Origin: Kiritimatiellia bacterium
GTDB taxonomy: Bacteria; Verrucomicrobiota; Kiritimatiellia; JAFGHX01
Direction: 5' to 3'
Assembly: GCA_016929905.1 (NCBI GenBank)
Contig: JAFGHX010000363.1
Span: forward strand, 1-64,000
Length of the DNA: 64,000 bases
This document shows positions 26,358 to 35,383 of the stretch, one piece after another (the first letter of the stretch is position 1; each line of letters starts with the position of its first letter). The translations under genes and the position numbers were made by a program. The notes beneath the pieces are model-generated. The model saw only the letters and a list, made by a program, of their open reading frames with translations, was not told the DNA's origin and did no database searches.

Positions 26358-27200
26358 ATGCCGCTGCTCGAACCGACAAGCGGGGTGCTGTGCGCCAGCG
26401 CGGGAATTCACCCGTGCAGGCCGGACTGGAACTGGAGCCCCCCGGCCTTTACGGACCTGGATTTGTGGTACGTGTTCGGGGGCGCCGGCACCATCGCGAC
26501 AAACGAGCAGACCGTTCCCGTCCAGGCAGGAGACTGCCTGCTGTTCCATCCCGGCATATCCGTGCAGGGCACGACGGACCCGCACAATCCCTTGCAGGTG
26601 ATCGCGATCCATTTCCAGCCGCTCGACCACAGCGGGCTCGTGTGCCGACCACAAGCGTGGCCCCCCCTGCACCGCAGGATGGAGAACATCGCGTTTCTGC
26701 GCCATCTGATGACCCGCTGTGTCATGGCTTTCACGACGGGTGACGTGCGCGGCGCGAACGCCTGGCTGCAGGCCGCGCTGCTGGAAGTCTTCCGCCAGGA
26801 TGCGCGCACCTACCCGCCCGGCCCGGACGGAGAACAGGCGCGGCGGATCGACAGCATCTGCGAGGAAGTCCTGATGCACCCGGAACGACGGCATCGGCTG
26901 CCGGAGCTGGCCGAACGCCTGCACGTCACCCCGGGCCATTTCGCCCGGCTGTTCCGCAAACACAGGCGGGAAAGCGTGCGCGATTTCATTCTGCGCGCCC
27001 GAATCGAAGCCGCCCAGAACCTTCTGCTCGGCTCCAGCCATACCGTGACCCAGATCGCGGAGATGCTGGGGTACGGGAACATCTATTTCTTCAGCAAACA
27101 GTTCAAGGAGAAAACCGGGCTCACGCCCAGCCGATTCCGGACTGGAACGGCGAACGGCGAGCGCACCGAGAAAGGCACGCGCGATGAAGAGCATCAGTGA
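26358..27200 (+). CDS. AraC-family transcriptional regulator
   Basis: A 280-residue regulator with an N-terminal cupin-like half ('WYVFGGAGTIATNEQTVPV', 'DCLLFHPGISVQG') and a C-terminal AraC half ('LAERLHVTPGHFARLFRKH', 'IAEMLGYGNIYFFSKQFKEKTG', 'TPSRFR'). Its last 17 bases overlap the start of the decarboxylase gene at 27184, so the two are translated from one message. It is divergent from the URO-D-like gene 25125-26261, a second likely target. Confidence 0.9.
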   Translation: MPLLEPTSGVLCASAGIHPCRPDWNWSPPAFTDLDLWYVFGGAGTIATNEQTVPVQAGDCLLFHPGISVQGTTDPHNPLQVIAIHFQPLDHSGLVCRPQAWPPLHRRMENIAFLRHLMTRCVMAFTTGDVRGANAWLQAALLEVFRQDARTYPPGPDGEQARRIDSICEEVLMHPERRHRLPELAERLHVTPGHFARLFRKHRRESVRDFILRARIEAAQNLLLGSSHTVTQIAEMLGYGNIYFFSKQFKEKTGLTPSRFRTGTANGERTEKGTRDEEHQ

Positions 27201-28821
27201 CTACCTGATCCAGAGGCTGTATGCGCACGGGATCCGCCACGTCTTCGGCGTTCCCGGCGACTATGCCCTGGGTTTCTACCGGGATCTGGACCGCAGCCGG
27301 CTGACCGTGGTGAACACGTGCGACGAACAAGGCGCGGGCTTCGCCGCGGACGCCTATGCCAGGGTCCACGGACTCGGCGCCGTCTGCATCACCTACTGTG
27401 TCGGCGGCTTCAAGGTTGCGAACACGACGGCGCAGGCGTTCGCGGAGAAATCGCCGGTCGTCGTGATCAGCGGTTCGCCCGGGGTGCGGGAGCGCACGCG
27501 CAACCCTCTGCTCCACCACAAGGTGCGGGACTTCGACATCCAGCTCAAGGTCTTTGAGCAGCTCACGGTTGCCTCGGCGGTGATCGACGACGCGCAGACG
27601 GCCTGCGGCGAGATCAACCGGGTCCTGGCCGCGGCGACCCGCTACAAACGGCCGGTCTACATCGAGTTGCCCCGCGACATGATCTCGGCTCCGATCACGC
27701 CGACGCGTTCGGCCTCGAGCGAGGCCGAGCCGCCGGACCCGGCCATGCTCGAGGAGGCGCTTGCTGAAACGCAGGCCATGATCGACGCCGCGCGAAAGCC
27801 CGTCATCATTGCCGGCGTCGAACTGCACCGGTTCGGCTTGCAGGACGCGCTGCTGCGGCTTGTCGAGAAGACCAACATCCCCGTGGCCGCCACGCTGCTG
27901 AGCAAGTCGGTCATCGGCGAACTGCACCCGCGCTATCTCGGCGTCTACGCCGGCGCCATGGGCCGCAAAGACGTTCAACACTACGTGGAGTCCAGCGACT
28001 GCCTCATCCTGCTCGGCACCTTCATGTCGGACATCAACCTCGGCATCTTCACGGCCCACCTTGAACCGGGCCGGTCCATCTACGTCACCAGCGAACGGAC
28101 GTCCGTCCGCCACCACACCTACCCGGGGCTGACCCTCGACGGGTTCCTGCACGGGCTGCTCCGAACCGGGCTCAGGCGGCGGAAAGCCGGCCCCTCCCCA
28201 CACCCGAAACCGCCCGCCCCGTTCCGACCGGTCCGCGGCAAACGCATGACGGTCCGGCGCCTGTTTCAACGGTTGAACGCGTTCCTGGATGACGACACGG
28301 TCGTCATCGCCGACACGGGCGATGCGATGTTCGCCGCGGCCGACATGACCATCCACAGCCAGACGGAGTTCCTCTCTCCGGCCTACTATACCTCAGTGGG
28401 GTACGCCGTACCGGCCAGTATCGGCGTGCAGCTGGCCAATCCCAGACTGCGGCCCCTGGTCCTGGTCGGAGACGGCGCCTTCCAGATGACCGGCCTGGAA
28501 CTGTCTACCGCGGCCAGATTCGGGCTCACCCCGATCGTGCTGGTGCTGAACAATGCCGGCTACGGAACCGAGCGCCCGATGATGGATGGCGCGTTCAACG
28601 ACCTGCTCCCCTGGACGTACAGCCTCATCCCCCAGATGCTCGGCACGGGCGTCGGATTCGATGTGGCAACCGAAGACCAGCTCGAAGCGGCCCTGCAGGC
28701 GGCGCGCCGGCAAACGGACACGTTCTGCCTGCTGGACATCCACCTCGATGCCCACGACCGCTCCCCGGCCCTCCAACGGCTGACCGAGGCGCTCGCCAAA
28801 CGGGTGCGCGCACGCCAGTAG
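27184..28821 (+). CDS. Thiamine-diphosphate-dependent 2-keto-acid decarboxylase (IpdC/PDC-like)
   Basis: A 545-residue enzyme of the pyruvate/indolepyruvate decarboxylase family, converting a 2-keto acid to an aldehyde and CO2. The cofactor-activating Glu is E48 (CDEQG). The His pair typical of decarboxylases, not of acetolactate synthases, is HH111-112. The thiamine-binding motif begins at GDG 429-431 and ends at NN 456-457, and the second active-site Glu follows at about 462 (GYGTE). All key residues are present. Which keto acid is used (pyruvate, phenylpyruvate, branched-chain or a sugar-derived keto acid) cannot be decided. It is translationally coupled to the AraC gene upstream, so the aldehyde route is probably induced by a specific carbon source. 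Confidence 0.88.
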   Translation: MKSISDYLIQRLYAHGIRHVFGVPGDYALGFYRDLDRSRLTVVNTCDEQGAGFAADAYARVHGLGAVCITYCVGGFKVANTTAQAFAEKSPVVVISGSPGVRERTRNPLLHHKVRDFDIQLKVFEQLTVASAVIDDAQTACGEINRVLAAATRYKRPVYIELPRDMISAPITPTRSASSEAEPPDPAMLEEALAETQAMIDAARKPVIIAGVELHRFGLQDALLRLVEKTNIPVAATLLSKSVIGELHPRYLGVYAGAMGRKDVQHYVESSDCLILLGTFMSDINLGIFTAHLEPGRSIYVTSERTSVRHHTYPGLTLDGFLHGLLRTGLRRRKAGPSPHPKPPAPFRPVRGKRMTVRRLFQRLNAFLDDDTVVIADTGDAMFAAADMTIHSQTEFLSPAYYTSVGYAVPASIGVQLANPRLRPLVLVGDGAFQMTGLELSTAARFGLTPIVLVLNNAGYGTERPMMDGAFNDLLPWTYSLIPQMLGTGVGFDVATEDQLEAALQAARRQTDTFCLLDIHLDAHDRSPALQRLTEALAKRVRARQ

Positions 28822-28852
28822 CGCCCGTCTGCCGGCGCGCGCCACTTCGCGT

Positions 28853-28881
28853 TTGACACGCGCCCCGCCCGCCTGTACACT
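28853..28881 (+). promoter_or_regulatory. Sigma-70-type promoter for aspartokinase
   Basis: A perfect -35 box TTGACA (28853-28858) is followed after exactly 17 bases by TACACT (28876-28881). Transcription would start near 28888, giving a leader of about 50 bases before the ATG at 28941. It lies 31 bp after the decarboxylase stop. Confidence 0.75.
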
Positions 28882-28940
28882 CCGCGCCCAAAGCGTGCCT
28901 CAAAGACCGGTACGACGCGGACCCTGGAACGGACCGGACA

Positions 28941-30293
28941 ATGAAAGTATCGAAATTCGGCGGCTCGTCGCTGGCATCGGCGGAGCAGGTGCGCAAAGTG
29001 CGCGACATCGTGTTTGCGGACGAGGCACGCCGGCTCATTGTCGTTTCGGCACCCGGCCGCCGTGACCCGTCCGACATCAAGGTGACAGACCTGCTCATTC
29101 GCTGTGCGGACGCACAGCTCCAGCGAGGCCGCGCGGACGCGGAACGGGAAGAGGTCCTGGCCCGGTACCGGGAGATCGCCGACTCACTCCGGCTCTCACG
29201 CGAACTGGTCGACGCGATCGAAACCGACCTCAAGGCGCGGCTGGCGGGCGACACATCCGACGCCCCGAAGTTCACCGATACCCTGAAAGCCGCCGGCGAA
29301 GACAACTGCGCCCGGCTTGTCGCCGAATATTTCCGGGCCCAGGGCCGCGAAGCACGGTACGTGAACCCGAAAGACGCCGGCCTGCTGCTGAGCGATGAAC
29401 CCGGCAACGCGCGGGTGCTGCCCCAGTCCTACGCGCGACTGGCCGAGCTGAGAAACGCGCCCGGCATCCAGGTCTTCCCCGGCTTCTTCGGATACTCGGC
29501 GGACGGCAGCGTGGTGACGTTTCCGCGGGGCGGCTCCGACATCACCGGCGCCGTGCTGGCCGCCGCCGTGAAGGCGGACATCTACGAGAACTGGACGGAC
29601 GTCAGTTCCGTCTTCGCCGCCAATCCGAAGGTGGTCGCCGACGCACGGCCGATCCAGGAATTGACCTATCGCGAAATGCGGGAGCTCTCCTATGCCGGGT
29701 TCAGCGTCTTCCACGAGGAAGCGCTCGAACCCGTCTTCCACGCCGGCGTGCCCGTTCGCATTCTGAACACCGACGAACCGGAGGCGCCGGGAACCGCGAT
29801 CGTGTTCGAGCGCAAACGCGGAGACGGACCGGTCGTCGGCATCGGCGCCAGCGGCGGATTCTGCAGCATCTACATCAGCAAGTACCTGATGAACCGGGAA
29901 ATCGGATTCGGGCGCAAGGTCCTCTCGATACTGGAGGAAGAACGCCTCTCCTACGAACACACGCCCTCGGGAATCGACAACATCTCCGTCATCCTCCGCG
30001 AAAGCCAGTTCAAGCCGAACACGCTCGAGCACGTGGTCGGCCGAATCGAGCGGGAACTGGCTACCGACGCGGTGGGCGTCGAGCACGACCTCGCGCTCAT
30101 CATGATCGTCGGGGAAGGCATGCGCCACACCGTCGGCATTGCCGCACGGGCAGCCGACTCGCTCGCCGACGCCGCGGTCAATATCGAGATGATCAACCAA
30201 GGCTCGTCCGAGGTCAGCATCATGTTCGGCGTCAAAGCGGAGGACACGGACAGAGCCGTCCAGGCGCTGTACCGGGAATTCTTCCCGGAGTGA
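28941..30293 (+). CDS. lysC: Aspartate kinase
   Basis: A 450-residue aspartokinase that phosphorylates L-aspartate with ATP, the first step to lysine, threonine, methionine and diaminopimelate. The N-terminal KFGGSS (5-10) is the kinase signature; 'FPRGGSDITGAVLAAAVKAD' and 'ENWTDVSSVFAANP' are catalytic-domain motifs. Two ACT domains follow from about residue 300 ('ISKYLMNREIGFGRKVLSIL', 'VVGEGMRHTVGIAARA' in spirit; exact text 'IVGEGMRHTVGIAARA'), so feedback control by amino acids is likely. It is a monofunctional enzyme, with no homoserine dehydrogenase part. It has its own promoter and converges on the aldo/keto reductase gene. Confidence 0.95.
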   Translation: MKVSKFGGSSLASAEQVRKVRDIVFADEARRLIVVSAPGRRDPSDIKVTDLLIRCADAQLQRGRADAEREEVLARYREIADSLRLSRELVDAIETDLKARLAGDTSDAPKFTDTLKAAGEDNCARLVAEYFRAQGREARYVNPKDAGLLLSDEPGNARVLPQSYARLAELRNAPGIQVFPGFFGYSADGSVVTFPRGGSDITGAVLAAAVKADIYENWTDVSSVFAANPKVVADARPIQELTYREMRELSYAGFSVFHEEALEPVFHAGVPVRILNTDEPEAPGTAIVFERKRGDGPVVGIGASGGFCSIYISKYLMNREIGFGRKVLSILEEERLSYEHTPSGIDNISVILRESQFKPNTLEHVVGRIERELATDAVGVEHDLALIMIVGEGMRHTVGIAARAADSLADAAVNIEMINQGSSEVSIMFGVKAEDTDRAVQALYREFFPE

Positions 30294-30329
30294 GCGCGCG
30301 ACCGCACGCGCGCGCCGGCAATCCCGCTT

Positions 30330-31298
30330 CTACCCGGGCCTCTCGCCCCGGCGCAGGTCCACCCACGCGCATTCGGCGGGGGTGAGCGCCACGTCCAACG
30401 CCGCCGCATTCGCCGCACACTCCTCCCGCGACGCCGCCCCGACCAGCGCGAAGGCATTCAGCGGCTGGCTGAAGACGTAGGCCAGCGCGAGTTGCGCGAC
30501 GCTCACCCCTTTCGCCTGCGCCAACTCGCGAACGCGGTCGAGCCGCCTGAAATTCACCTCGTGACAGTACGCCTTGCGGCACGCACCGTCGCATGTGGTT
30601 GCACAGTTCTCGCGCGTGACGCGGCCAGAGAACAGACCGCGCCCCAGGCTGGAGTACGCGAAAACCGGCATCTGCTCGGCCTCGTACCACTCGCGCGCCC
30701 CGGCATTCCGCGGGCCGCTCAGCGATACACAGCCCGGCCCCCACGGGTTCTCCACCTGCTCGGCAAGCCCGAAGTTGGGACTGCTCAACCTGAACGGAAC
30801 CAGCCCGCGCTCCGCCGCGTAGCGGTTCGCCTCCCGAATCCGTTCGTGACGCCAGTTCGAGCCGCCGAATGCGCGGATACGGCCTGCCTCGAAATGCGCA
30901 TTCAACGCGTCCACGATCGGGGCAACCGGCACCTGCGGGTCGTCACGGTGCAGCGTGTAGAGGTCGATATACGGCGTCTGGAGACGCGCCAGGGATTCTG
31001 CCAGGTCCGCGGCCAGCGCCTCGGGCGTCACCCGATTCCCGTCCTTGTTCGGGTGGCAGCCCTTGGTCAGAATCACGACTTCCTCCCGCACGCCCCGTTC
31101 CTTCATCCACTCCCCAAGCGCCTGCTCCGATTGCCCGCCGGCATAGCCGTGCGCCGTGTCGAAGGCGTTGATGCCGGTCTCGTACGCGGCATCCAGCAGC
31201 GCAAAGCTTCGGGCCTTCTCCCGCATGTTGACGATCATCGTGCCCAGCACGATCCGCGACACCGGCTTGCCCACGCCCGTCACCTCAGCGTACTTCAT
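30330..31298 (-). CDS. Aldo/keto reductase
   Basis: A 322-residue NAD(P)H-dependent oxidoreductase of the aldo/keto reductase barrel family. The catalytic tetrad is visible as D and Y in 'FDTAHGYAGGQSE', K in 'ILTKG' and H in 'YTLHRDD'. The late 'FALVGAASREECAANA' is the nucleotide-binding loop. The insertion 'CATTCDGACRKAYC' has four Cys in 14 residues, which is unusual for the family. Its start overlaps the end of the Gfo/Idh gene by 14 bases, so the two form one operon and may act in succession on one sugar. ATG 31298 follows AGAGGG. Confidence 0.9.
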   Translation of the reverse strand: MKYAEVTGVGKPVSRIVLGTMIVNMREKARSFALLDAAYETGINAFDTAHGYAGGQSEQALGEWMKERGVREEVVILTKGCHPNKDGNRVTPEALAADLAESLARLQTPYIDLYTLHRDDPQVPVAPIVDALNAHFEAGRIRAFGGSNWRHERIREANRYAAERGLVPFRLSSPNFGLAEQVENPWGPGCVSLSGPRNAGAREWYEAEQMPVFAYSSLGRGLFSGRVTRENCATTCDGACRKAYCHEVNFRRLDRVRELAQAKGVSVAQLALAYVFSQPLNAFALVGAASREECAANAAALDVALTPAECAWVDLRRGERPG

Positions 31299-32328
31299 GA
31301 TCCGGCCCTCTTTCGGCGCTCGCCTCTCCGTGTTCGGCCGTCCGCGCCTCGCCCGGGTACCGTAGCCCCCATTGTTCGCGAATGCGGTCCAACGTGCGCA
31401 TGATCGAAAGCGATTTCGCCAGCGGCATGATCTCGCTCTCCGTGCGGCCTTTGCGCAGGCAGCGGTTCACCTCCGCCGCTTCGAAACTGTAGCCGTTGCC
31501 CAGCCGCTCGAACGCCAGCTCCTTCTTCTTGCCGTCGCGGCACAGGACAATCCGGTCCGGCTGCCAGAACAAGGGCGGAATCTCTATCCATCCGTCGGTT
31601 CCGTAAACCATCGCCCCGTGCGGAGTGGACGTCCGTACGGCACACTTCAGCACCGCCAGCCCCCCGTTCTCGTAGCCCAGAATCGCGGCGGCCTGTTCAT
31701 CTACGCCCGTCTCCCCGATGTGCGCCATGCTGCTGATGCGCGGCGGCGGGCCGCCGAAGACCATGTGCGCAAAGGCTACCGTATACACCCCGACGTCCAG
31801 CAGGCCGCCCCCGCCCAGCGCAGGGTTCAGCAGCCGGCCTTCCGGCTTCCACCCGCTGCGGAAACAGAAATCGGCCGTAACCATGCGCACGTCGCCTATC
31901 TCCCGTTTCGCGATCAGTTCGCGCACCTTCGCCATGGCCGGAAAGAAATGGGTCCACATCGCCTCCATCAGAAAGACGTTCCGCTCCCGGGCACAGGCAA
32001 TCATGGCGCCGGCCTCCGCGGCATTGAGCGCCAGCGGCTTCTCGCACAGCACCGCCAGGCCCCCGTTCAGACACAGCAGCGTGTTCTCCTTGTGGCACAC
32101 ATGCGGCGTGGCCACGTAGACCGCATCAACGCCCGCGTCCGCCGCCAACGCCTCGTACGAGCCGTGCCGCCGCGCAATGTGAAACTCCCGCCCGAACTTG
32201 TCTGCCGAGCGCTGCGACCGCGAACCGACGGCTGCCAGCTCCGCGTCCTCCAACGCCGCCAGCCCGGCGGCGAACTTGCGCGCAATCGAGCCCGTCCCCA
32301 GAATCCCCCACCGCACCGCTGAACTCAC
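31285..32328 (-). CDS. Gfo/Idh/MocA-family oxidoreductase (dihydrodiol-dehydrogenase-like)
   Basis: A 347-residue NAD(P)-dependent dehydrogenase. The N-terminal Rossmann motif is 'GILGTGSIARKFAAGL', the conserved Lys of the active site is in 'VLCEKPLALN', and 'GGGLLDVGVYTVAFAHMVFG' is the substrate-domain signature common to trans-dihydrodiol dehydrogenase and glucose-fructose-oxidoreductase relatives. GTG 32328 is set by AGGGAGG seven bases upstream. It is first in an operon with the aldo/keto reductase and divergent from the AraC gene at 32466, its probable regulator. Confidence 0.9.
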   Translation of the reverse strand: MSSAVRWGILGTGSIARKFAAGLAALEDAELAAVGSRSQRSADKFGREFHIARRHGSYEALAADAGVDAVYVATPHVCHKENTLLCLNGGLAVLCEKPLALNAAEAGAMIACARERNVFLMEAMWTHFFPAMAKVRELIAKREIGDVRMVTADFCFRSGWKPEGRLLNPALGGGGLLDVGVYTVAFAHMVFGGPPPRISSMAHIGETGVDEQAAAILGYENGGLAVLKCAVRTSTPHGAMVYGTDGWIEIPPLFWQPDRIVLCRDGKKKELAFERLGNGYSFEAAEVNRCLRKGRTESEIMPLAKSLSIMRTLDRIREQWGLRYPGEARTAEHGEASAERGPDHEVR

Positions 32329-32465
32329 GCTGGGTCCTCCCTCTGCCTTTCTCCCCGTCGTCGATGCCGGAATCCGTCGCCGAGCGCCTGTTGCCCAAAC
32401 CATAAGCCGATTCCAGAAACAAAGGAATGGCGCCGGCTGTCAAAAACCTGTACAATCCTGCTGCA

Positions 32466-33314
32466 ATGACTGCCAAACCGGTTTCTTTTCACGTGGATCT
32501 GGCCGCGGGCCGTACGGTGATGTCGCCCAGACATCCTCAGCCGGTTCTGCGCGAGACGGGCATGGACGGGTGGATCCTGAACTGCACGGTGGAGGGGCGC
32601 GGCCGCATCAACAACGGCGCCAACCGGTTCGTTGCGCATCCGGGCGATATGCTCCTGTTCCCGCCGCAGGTGCTCCACGACTACGGCTACGACCCGCAGG
32701 CCCGGCTCTGGGTGCACCTCTGGGTGTACTTCTTCCCGAGACCGGCGTGGATCGAGTGGCTGAACTGGCCCCGCGCACCCGCGGGCGTGCTCAGACTGCG
32801 CGTGACCGAGACCGACGCCAAGCAGCGAATCGCCGAACGGTTCACGGAATTGATCGACGTCGCGCGCAGCCCCGTGCGGCAGCGGTTCGACCTGGCCATG
32901 AACGCACTGGAGGAGATCCTCCTGCGCTGCAGCCAGGTGAACCCGAACGCGGCGAAACCGCACCTCGACCCGCGCGTGCAATTGGCGCTCGAGTATCTCT
33001 GCTCACGCTACACCGAGCGCATCAGCGTCGCCCGGCTGGCCGGCGTTTGCGGGCTCTCCGCTTCCCGGCTCAGCCACCTGTTCCGGGCCCAAACGGGTAC
33101 CGCTCCGATGCGCTACGTCGAGCAGTACCGCATACAGCGAGCCAGGGAACTGCTGCTGATGACGGGCAAGTCGGTCTCGGAGATCGCCTACGAAGTCGGC
33201 TTCCGTAACCCCTTCTACTTCTCCCGCGTCTTCCGCCGGCACACCCGGCTCAGCCCGCGCGAGTTCCGAAACGCGCCGGCTTCCCCAAGACAGCAACGGA
33301 ATGTCAGGTCCTGA
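32466..33314 (+). CDS. AraC-family transcriptional regulator
   Basis: A regulator of about 282 residues that resembles the arabinose regulator type: N-terminal beta barrel ('LNCTVEGRGRINNGANRFVA', 'GDMLLFPPQVLHDYG') followed by a DNA-binding half with 'LAGVCGLSASRLSHLFRAQTG' and 'IAYEVGFRNPFYFSRVFRRHT', ending 'SPREFR'. ATG 32466 fits the family N-terminus; ATG 32427 is possible but its AAGGA is too close. It is divergent from the Gfo/Idh gene. Confidence 0.9.
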   Translation: MTAKPVSFHVDLAAGRTVMSPRHPQPVLRETGMDGWILNCTVEGRGRINNGANRFVAHPGDMLLFPPQVLHDYGYDPQARLWVHLWVYFFPRPAWIEWLNWPRAPAGVLRLRVTETDAKQRIAERFTELIDVARSPVRQRFDLAMNALEEILLRCSQVNPNAAKPHLDPRVQLALEYLCSRYTERISVARLAGVCGLSASRLSHLFRAQTGTAPMRYVEQYRIQRARELLLMTGKSVSEIAYEVGFRNPFYFSRVFRRHTRLSPREFRNAPASPRQQRNVRS

Positions 33315-33323
33315 CTTCCACCC

Positions 33324-33351
33324 GCATGCCGCACTCGGCATTCAGCATTCG
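33324..33351. repeat. Degenerate heptanucleotide tandem repeat (four units, consensus GCATTCR)
   Basis: Four 7-bp units, GCATGCC, GCACTCG, GCATTCA and GCATTCG, start at 33324, 33331, 33338 and 33345. The array begins 10 bp after the AraC stop. The remaining gap to 33447 has no feature I can support. Confidence 0.7.
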
Positions 33352-33447
33352 CCCTGAAGCCCCCTCGCCCCCCCCTCCCTCACACGCCGCACCCACAAAG
33401 TGAAAGACGCCCGGAAGCCCTGCATCGCCCCCCACACGCCTTTCTCG

Positions 33448-33476
33448 TCGACATCGGCCTTTTCTTCCTGTATACT
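33448..33476 (+). promoter_or_regulatory. Sigma-70-type promoter for the secreted phosphoesterase
   Basis: TCGACA (33448-33453), 17-base spacer, TATACT (33471-33476). The start codon is at 33527, so the leader would be about 45 bases with GGGAG nine bases before the ATG. Confidence 0.65.
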
Positions 33477-33526
33477 GACTTACGGCGGAGCGCCCTGATA
33501 AGTCAGGCTCCCGTGGGAGACGCGTC

Positions 33527-35245
33527 ATGAGAGGATCCGGCCCAACCCGTTCCCCCAAGCGACACGGCACGTTTTCCATTTGCCTGTTGGCCCTCTTGCT
33601 GTGCCTGCCCCCCGGGCAGATGCGTGCTGACACCCGTATCGTGGCCATTGCCGACACGCGCGGAGAGACGGCCGCCGCCTACACCAACACCAACGCCTTG
33701 AACACCGTCGTGGCCCGTATCCTCGAACTGGACCCGCCGCCCGCCATCGTGACCGTCGCCGGCGACATGGTCGTGGACCTCGGCAACGTCGACGGGGACT
33801 ACACCCAGTTCACCAACTGCATGCAGCCTCTCGTCGAGACCGGCATCCCTTACTACGTCTCGGTCGGCAACCACGACACGTGGGGCAGCCCCACCTGGTA
33901 CGACACGTGGCAGGCCTCGTTCGACTACCCCTCCAACGGCCCCGCAGGATGGGAAGAAAAAGTGTACTACCTCGACGTCGGCGCCGCGCGCGTGATCGCG
34001 CTCGATTCGGCCTCAAGCATGTACAAGATCGGACAGGTGCAAAGAGACTGGCTCCGCTCCGTGGCCGGCACGAATTCACCCGCCGCGTTCGACATCGTCG
34101 TCTCCCACATGCCCGCCTATCCGGCCAGCACGGCGCACCAGTCCGACTGCCTGGCCGCCTACCCCGCCGACCGCGACGCGTTGGTCCAGGCGCTCGTCGA
34201 CGTACGCGCCTCGCTCTACCTCTGCGGGCACGAGCATTTCTTCGCGCGGCGCATGGTCGACACCCGCTACCATGCGAACTGGACCTACACCGTGCCGCAC
34301 ATCTACAACTGTGACGGCGCCCAGTTCCATCTCTTCAACGCGATTACGCCCCTGCCGGAGGCAAGCGAAAGAGCATACTCCTTTACCGTGATCGATCTGG
34401 ACGACACGACGCGCAGCGGCTGGGCCCGCACCTACGCCGACGACGGCAGCACGCTGCTGGATGCCGTCACCCTGCGCGGCAAGATCTACGCCGCGTTTCA
34501 GACGCCCTGCGCCGTGGTCAGCGAAACGAATGCCTCGCCGGGACTCGAGGTGGTGCTGAACGCCGCATCCGACGTCGCGACGCTCGTCTCCTATGCCGTC
34601 ACCGGCGGGACCGCAAGCAACGGCGCCGACTACGCTCTGGCCGCCGGTACGCTCACGTTCGCGCCCGGCGCCACCAACGCCCCGTTGCCCTTCACGCTCG
34701 TCAACGATGACGCGCTGGAGAACGACGAGACCGTCGAGATCGGCTTGAGCAACCCCGTCAACGCACTGGTCGTCGCCCCCGCCATGCTCACCTGCACCAT
34801 CCTCGATAACGACGGCGCCGATACCGATACCGACGGCCTGACCGACTCCTGGGAAAACCGGATCATCGCCGCCGATACGAACGACGCCATCGAGACCATC
34901 GCCGACGTGAATCCGGAAGACAACTTCGACTCCGATCCCCTCTCCAACGAGGCCGAATTCATCGCGGGAACCGATCCAGCCGACAGTAACGCCTGCTTCC
35001 AGCTCGATGTCAACCTGGCGAACGGATCTGTGCTCGTCAGCTTCCATGCCCGCGAGGCGTCCGGTACCGACTACGCCGGATTCAGCCGCTACTTCGAACT
35101 CCAGGAACGGACGCTGCTGACGTCCGGCGACTGGGACGCCGTTGCCTCCTATACCAACATCTTCGCCACCAACCAGCCCGTTGCACTGACGAGTTCCAAC
35201 ACCCCGGGCTTCTTCCGCGCGAGAGTCTGGCTGGAGCGGCCGTAG
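33527..35245 (+). CDS. Secreted calcineurin-like metallophosphoesterase with Calx-beta and calcium-binding regions
   Basis: A 572-residue exported protein. A signal peptide covers about residues 1-35. The metallophosphoesterase domain shows 'AGDMVVD', 'GNHDTWG', 'VVSHMP' and 'CGHEHFF', the metal-binding blocks; the first block reads IADTR instead of D-x-H. A Calx-beta-like segment ('LVNDDALENDETVEIGLSNP') spans about residues 330-435, followed by a thrombospondin-type-3-like calcium loop 'DADTDTDGLTDSW' (seen as DNDGADTDTDGLTDSW) and a C-terminal strand pair ending 'FFRARVWLERP', a tail style common in Verrucomicrobia/Kiritimatiellota exports. Extracellular phosphate release is likely; the substrate is unknown. 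Confidence 0.85.
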   Translation: MRGSGPTRSPKRHGTFSICLLALLLCLPPGQMRADTRIVAIADTRGETAAAYTNTNALNTVVARILELDPPPAIVTVAGDMVVDLGNVDGDYTQFTNCMQPLVETGIPYYVSVGNHDTWGSPTWYDTWQASFDYPSNGPAGWEEKVYYLDVGAARVIALDSASSMYKIGQVQRDWLRSVAGTNSPAAFDIVVSHMPAYPASTAHQSDCLAAYPADRDALVQALVDVRASLYLCGHEHFFARRMVDTRYHANWTYTVPHIYNCDGAQFHLFNAITPLPEASERAYSFTVIDLDDTTRSGWARTYADDGSTLLDAVTLRGKIYAAFQTPCAVVSETNASPGLEVVLNAASDVATLVSYAVTGGTASNGADYALAAGTLTFAPGATNAPLPFTLVNDDALENDETVEIGLSNPVNALVVAPAMLTCTILDNDGADTDTDGLTDSWENRIIAADTNDAIETIADVNPEDNFDSDPLSNEAEFIAGTDPADSNACFQLDVNLANGSVLVSFHAREASGTDYAGFSRYFELQERTLLTSGDWDAVASYTNIFATNQPVALTSSNTPGFFRARVWLERP

Positions 35246-35319
35246 AGGCAACCAGGGCCCGCGTCTCCCACGGCCGACCTGACCGAGCACTCACCCCGCC
35301 AACCCCCGCACGATGGTTC

Positions 35320-35348
35320 TTGATTTGGACCGGGTTTGCGGGTACTGT
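35320..35348 (+). promoter_or_regulatory. Sigma-70-type promoter for the zinc-ribbon protein
   Basis: TTGATT (35320-35325), 17-base spacer, TACTGT (35343-35348); leader about 28 bases to ATG 35384, with GGGAGG as ribosome site. Confidence 0.6.
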
Positions 35349-35383
35349 CGTGATGGAAATACCCCAAGAACGGGAGGTGCGCC

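Noticed and set aside
30294..30329. Terminator hairpin between lysC and the aldo/keto reductase gene
   Set aside because: The alternating GCGC stretch can pair only weakly and no T-run is present on either strand.
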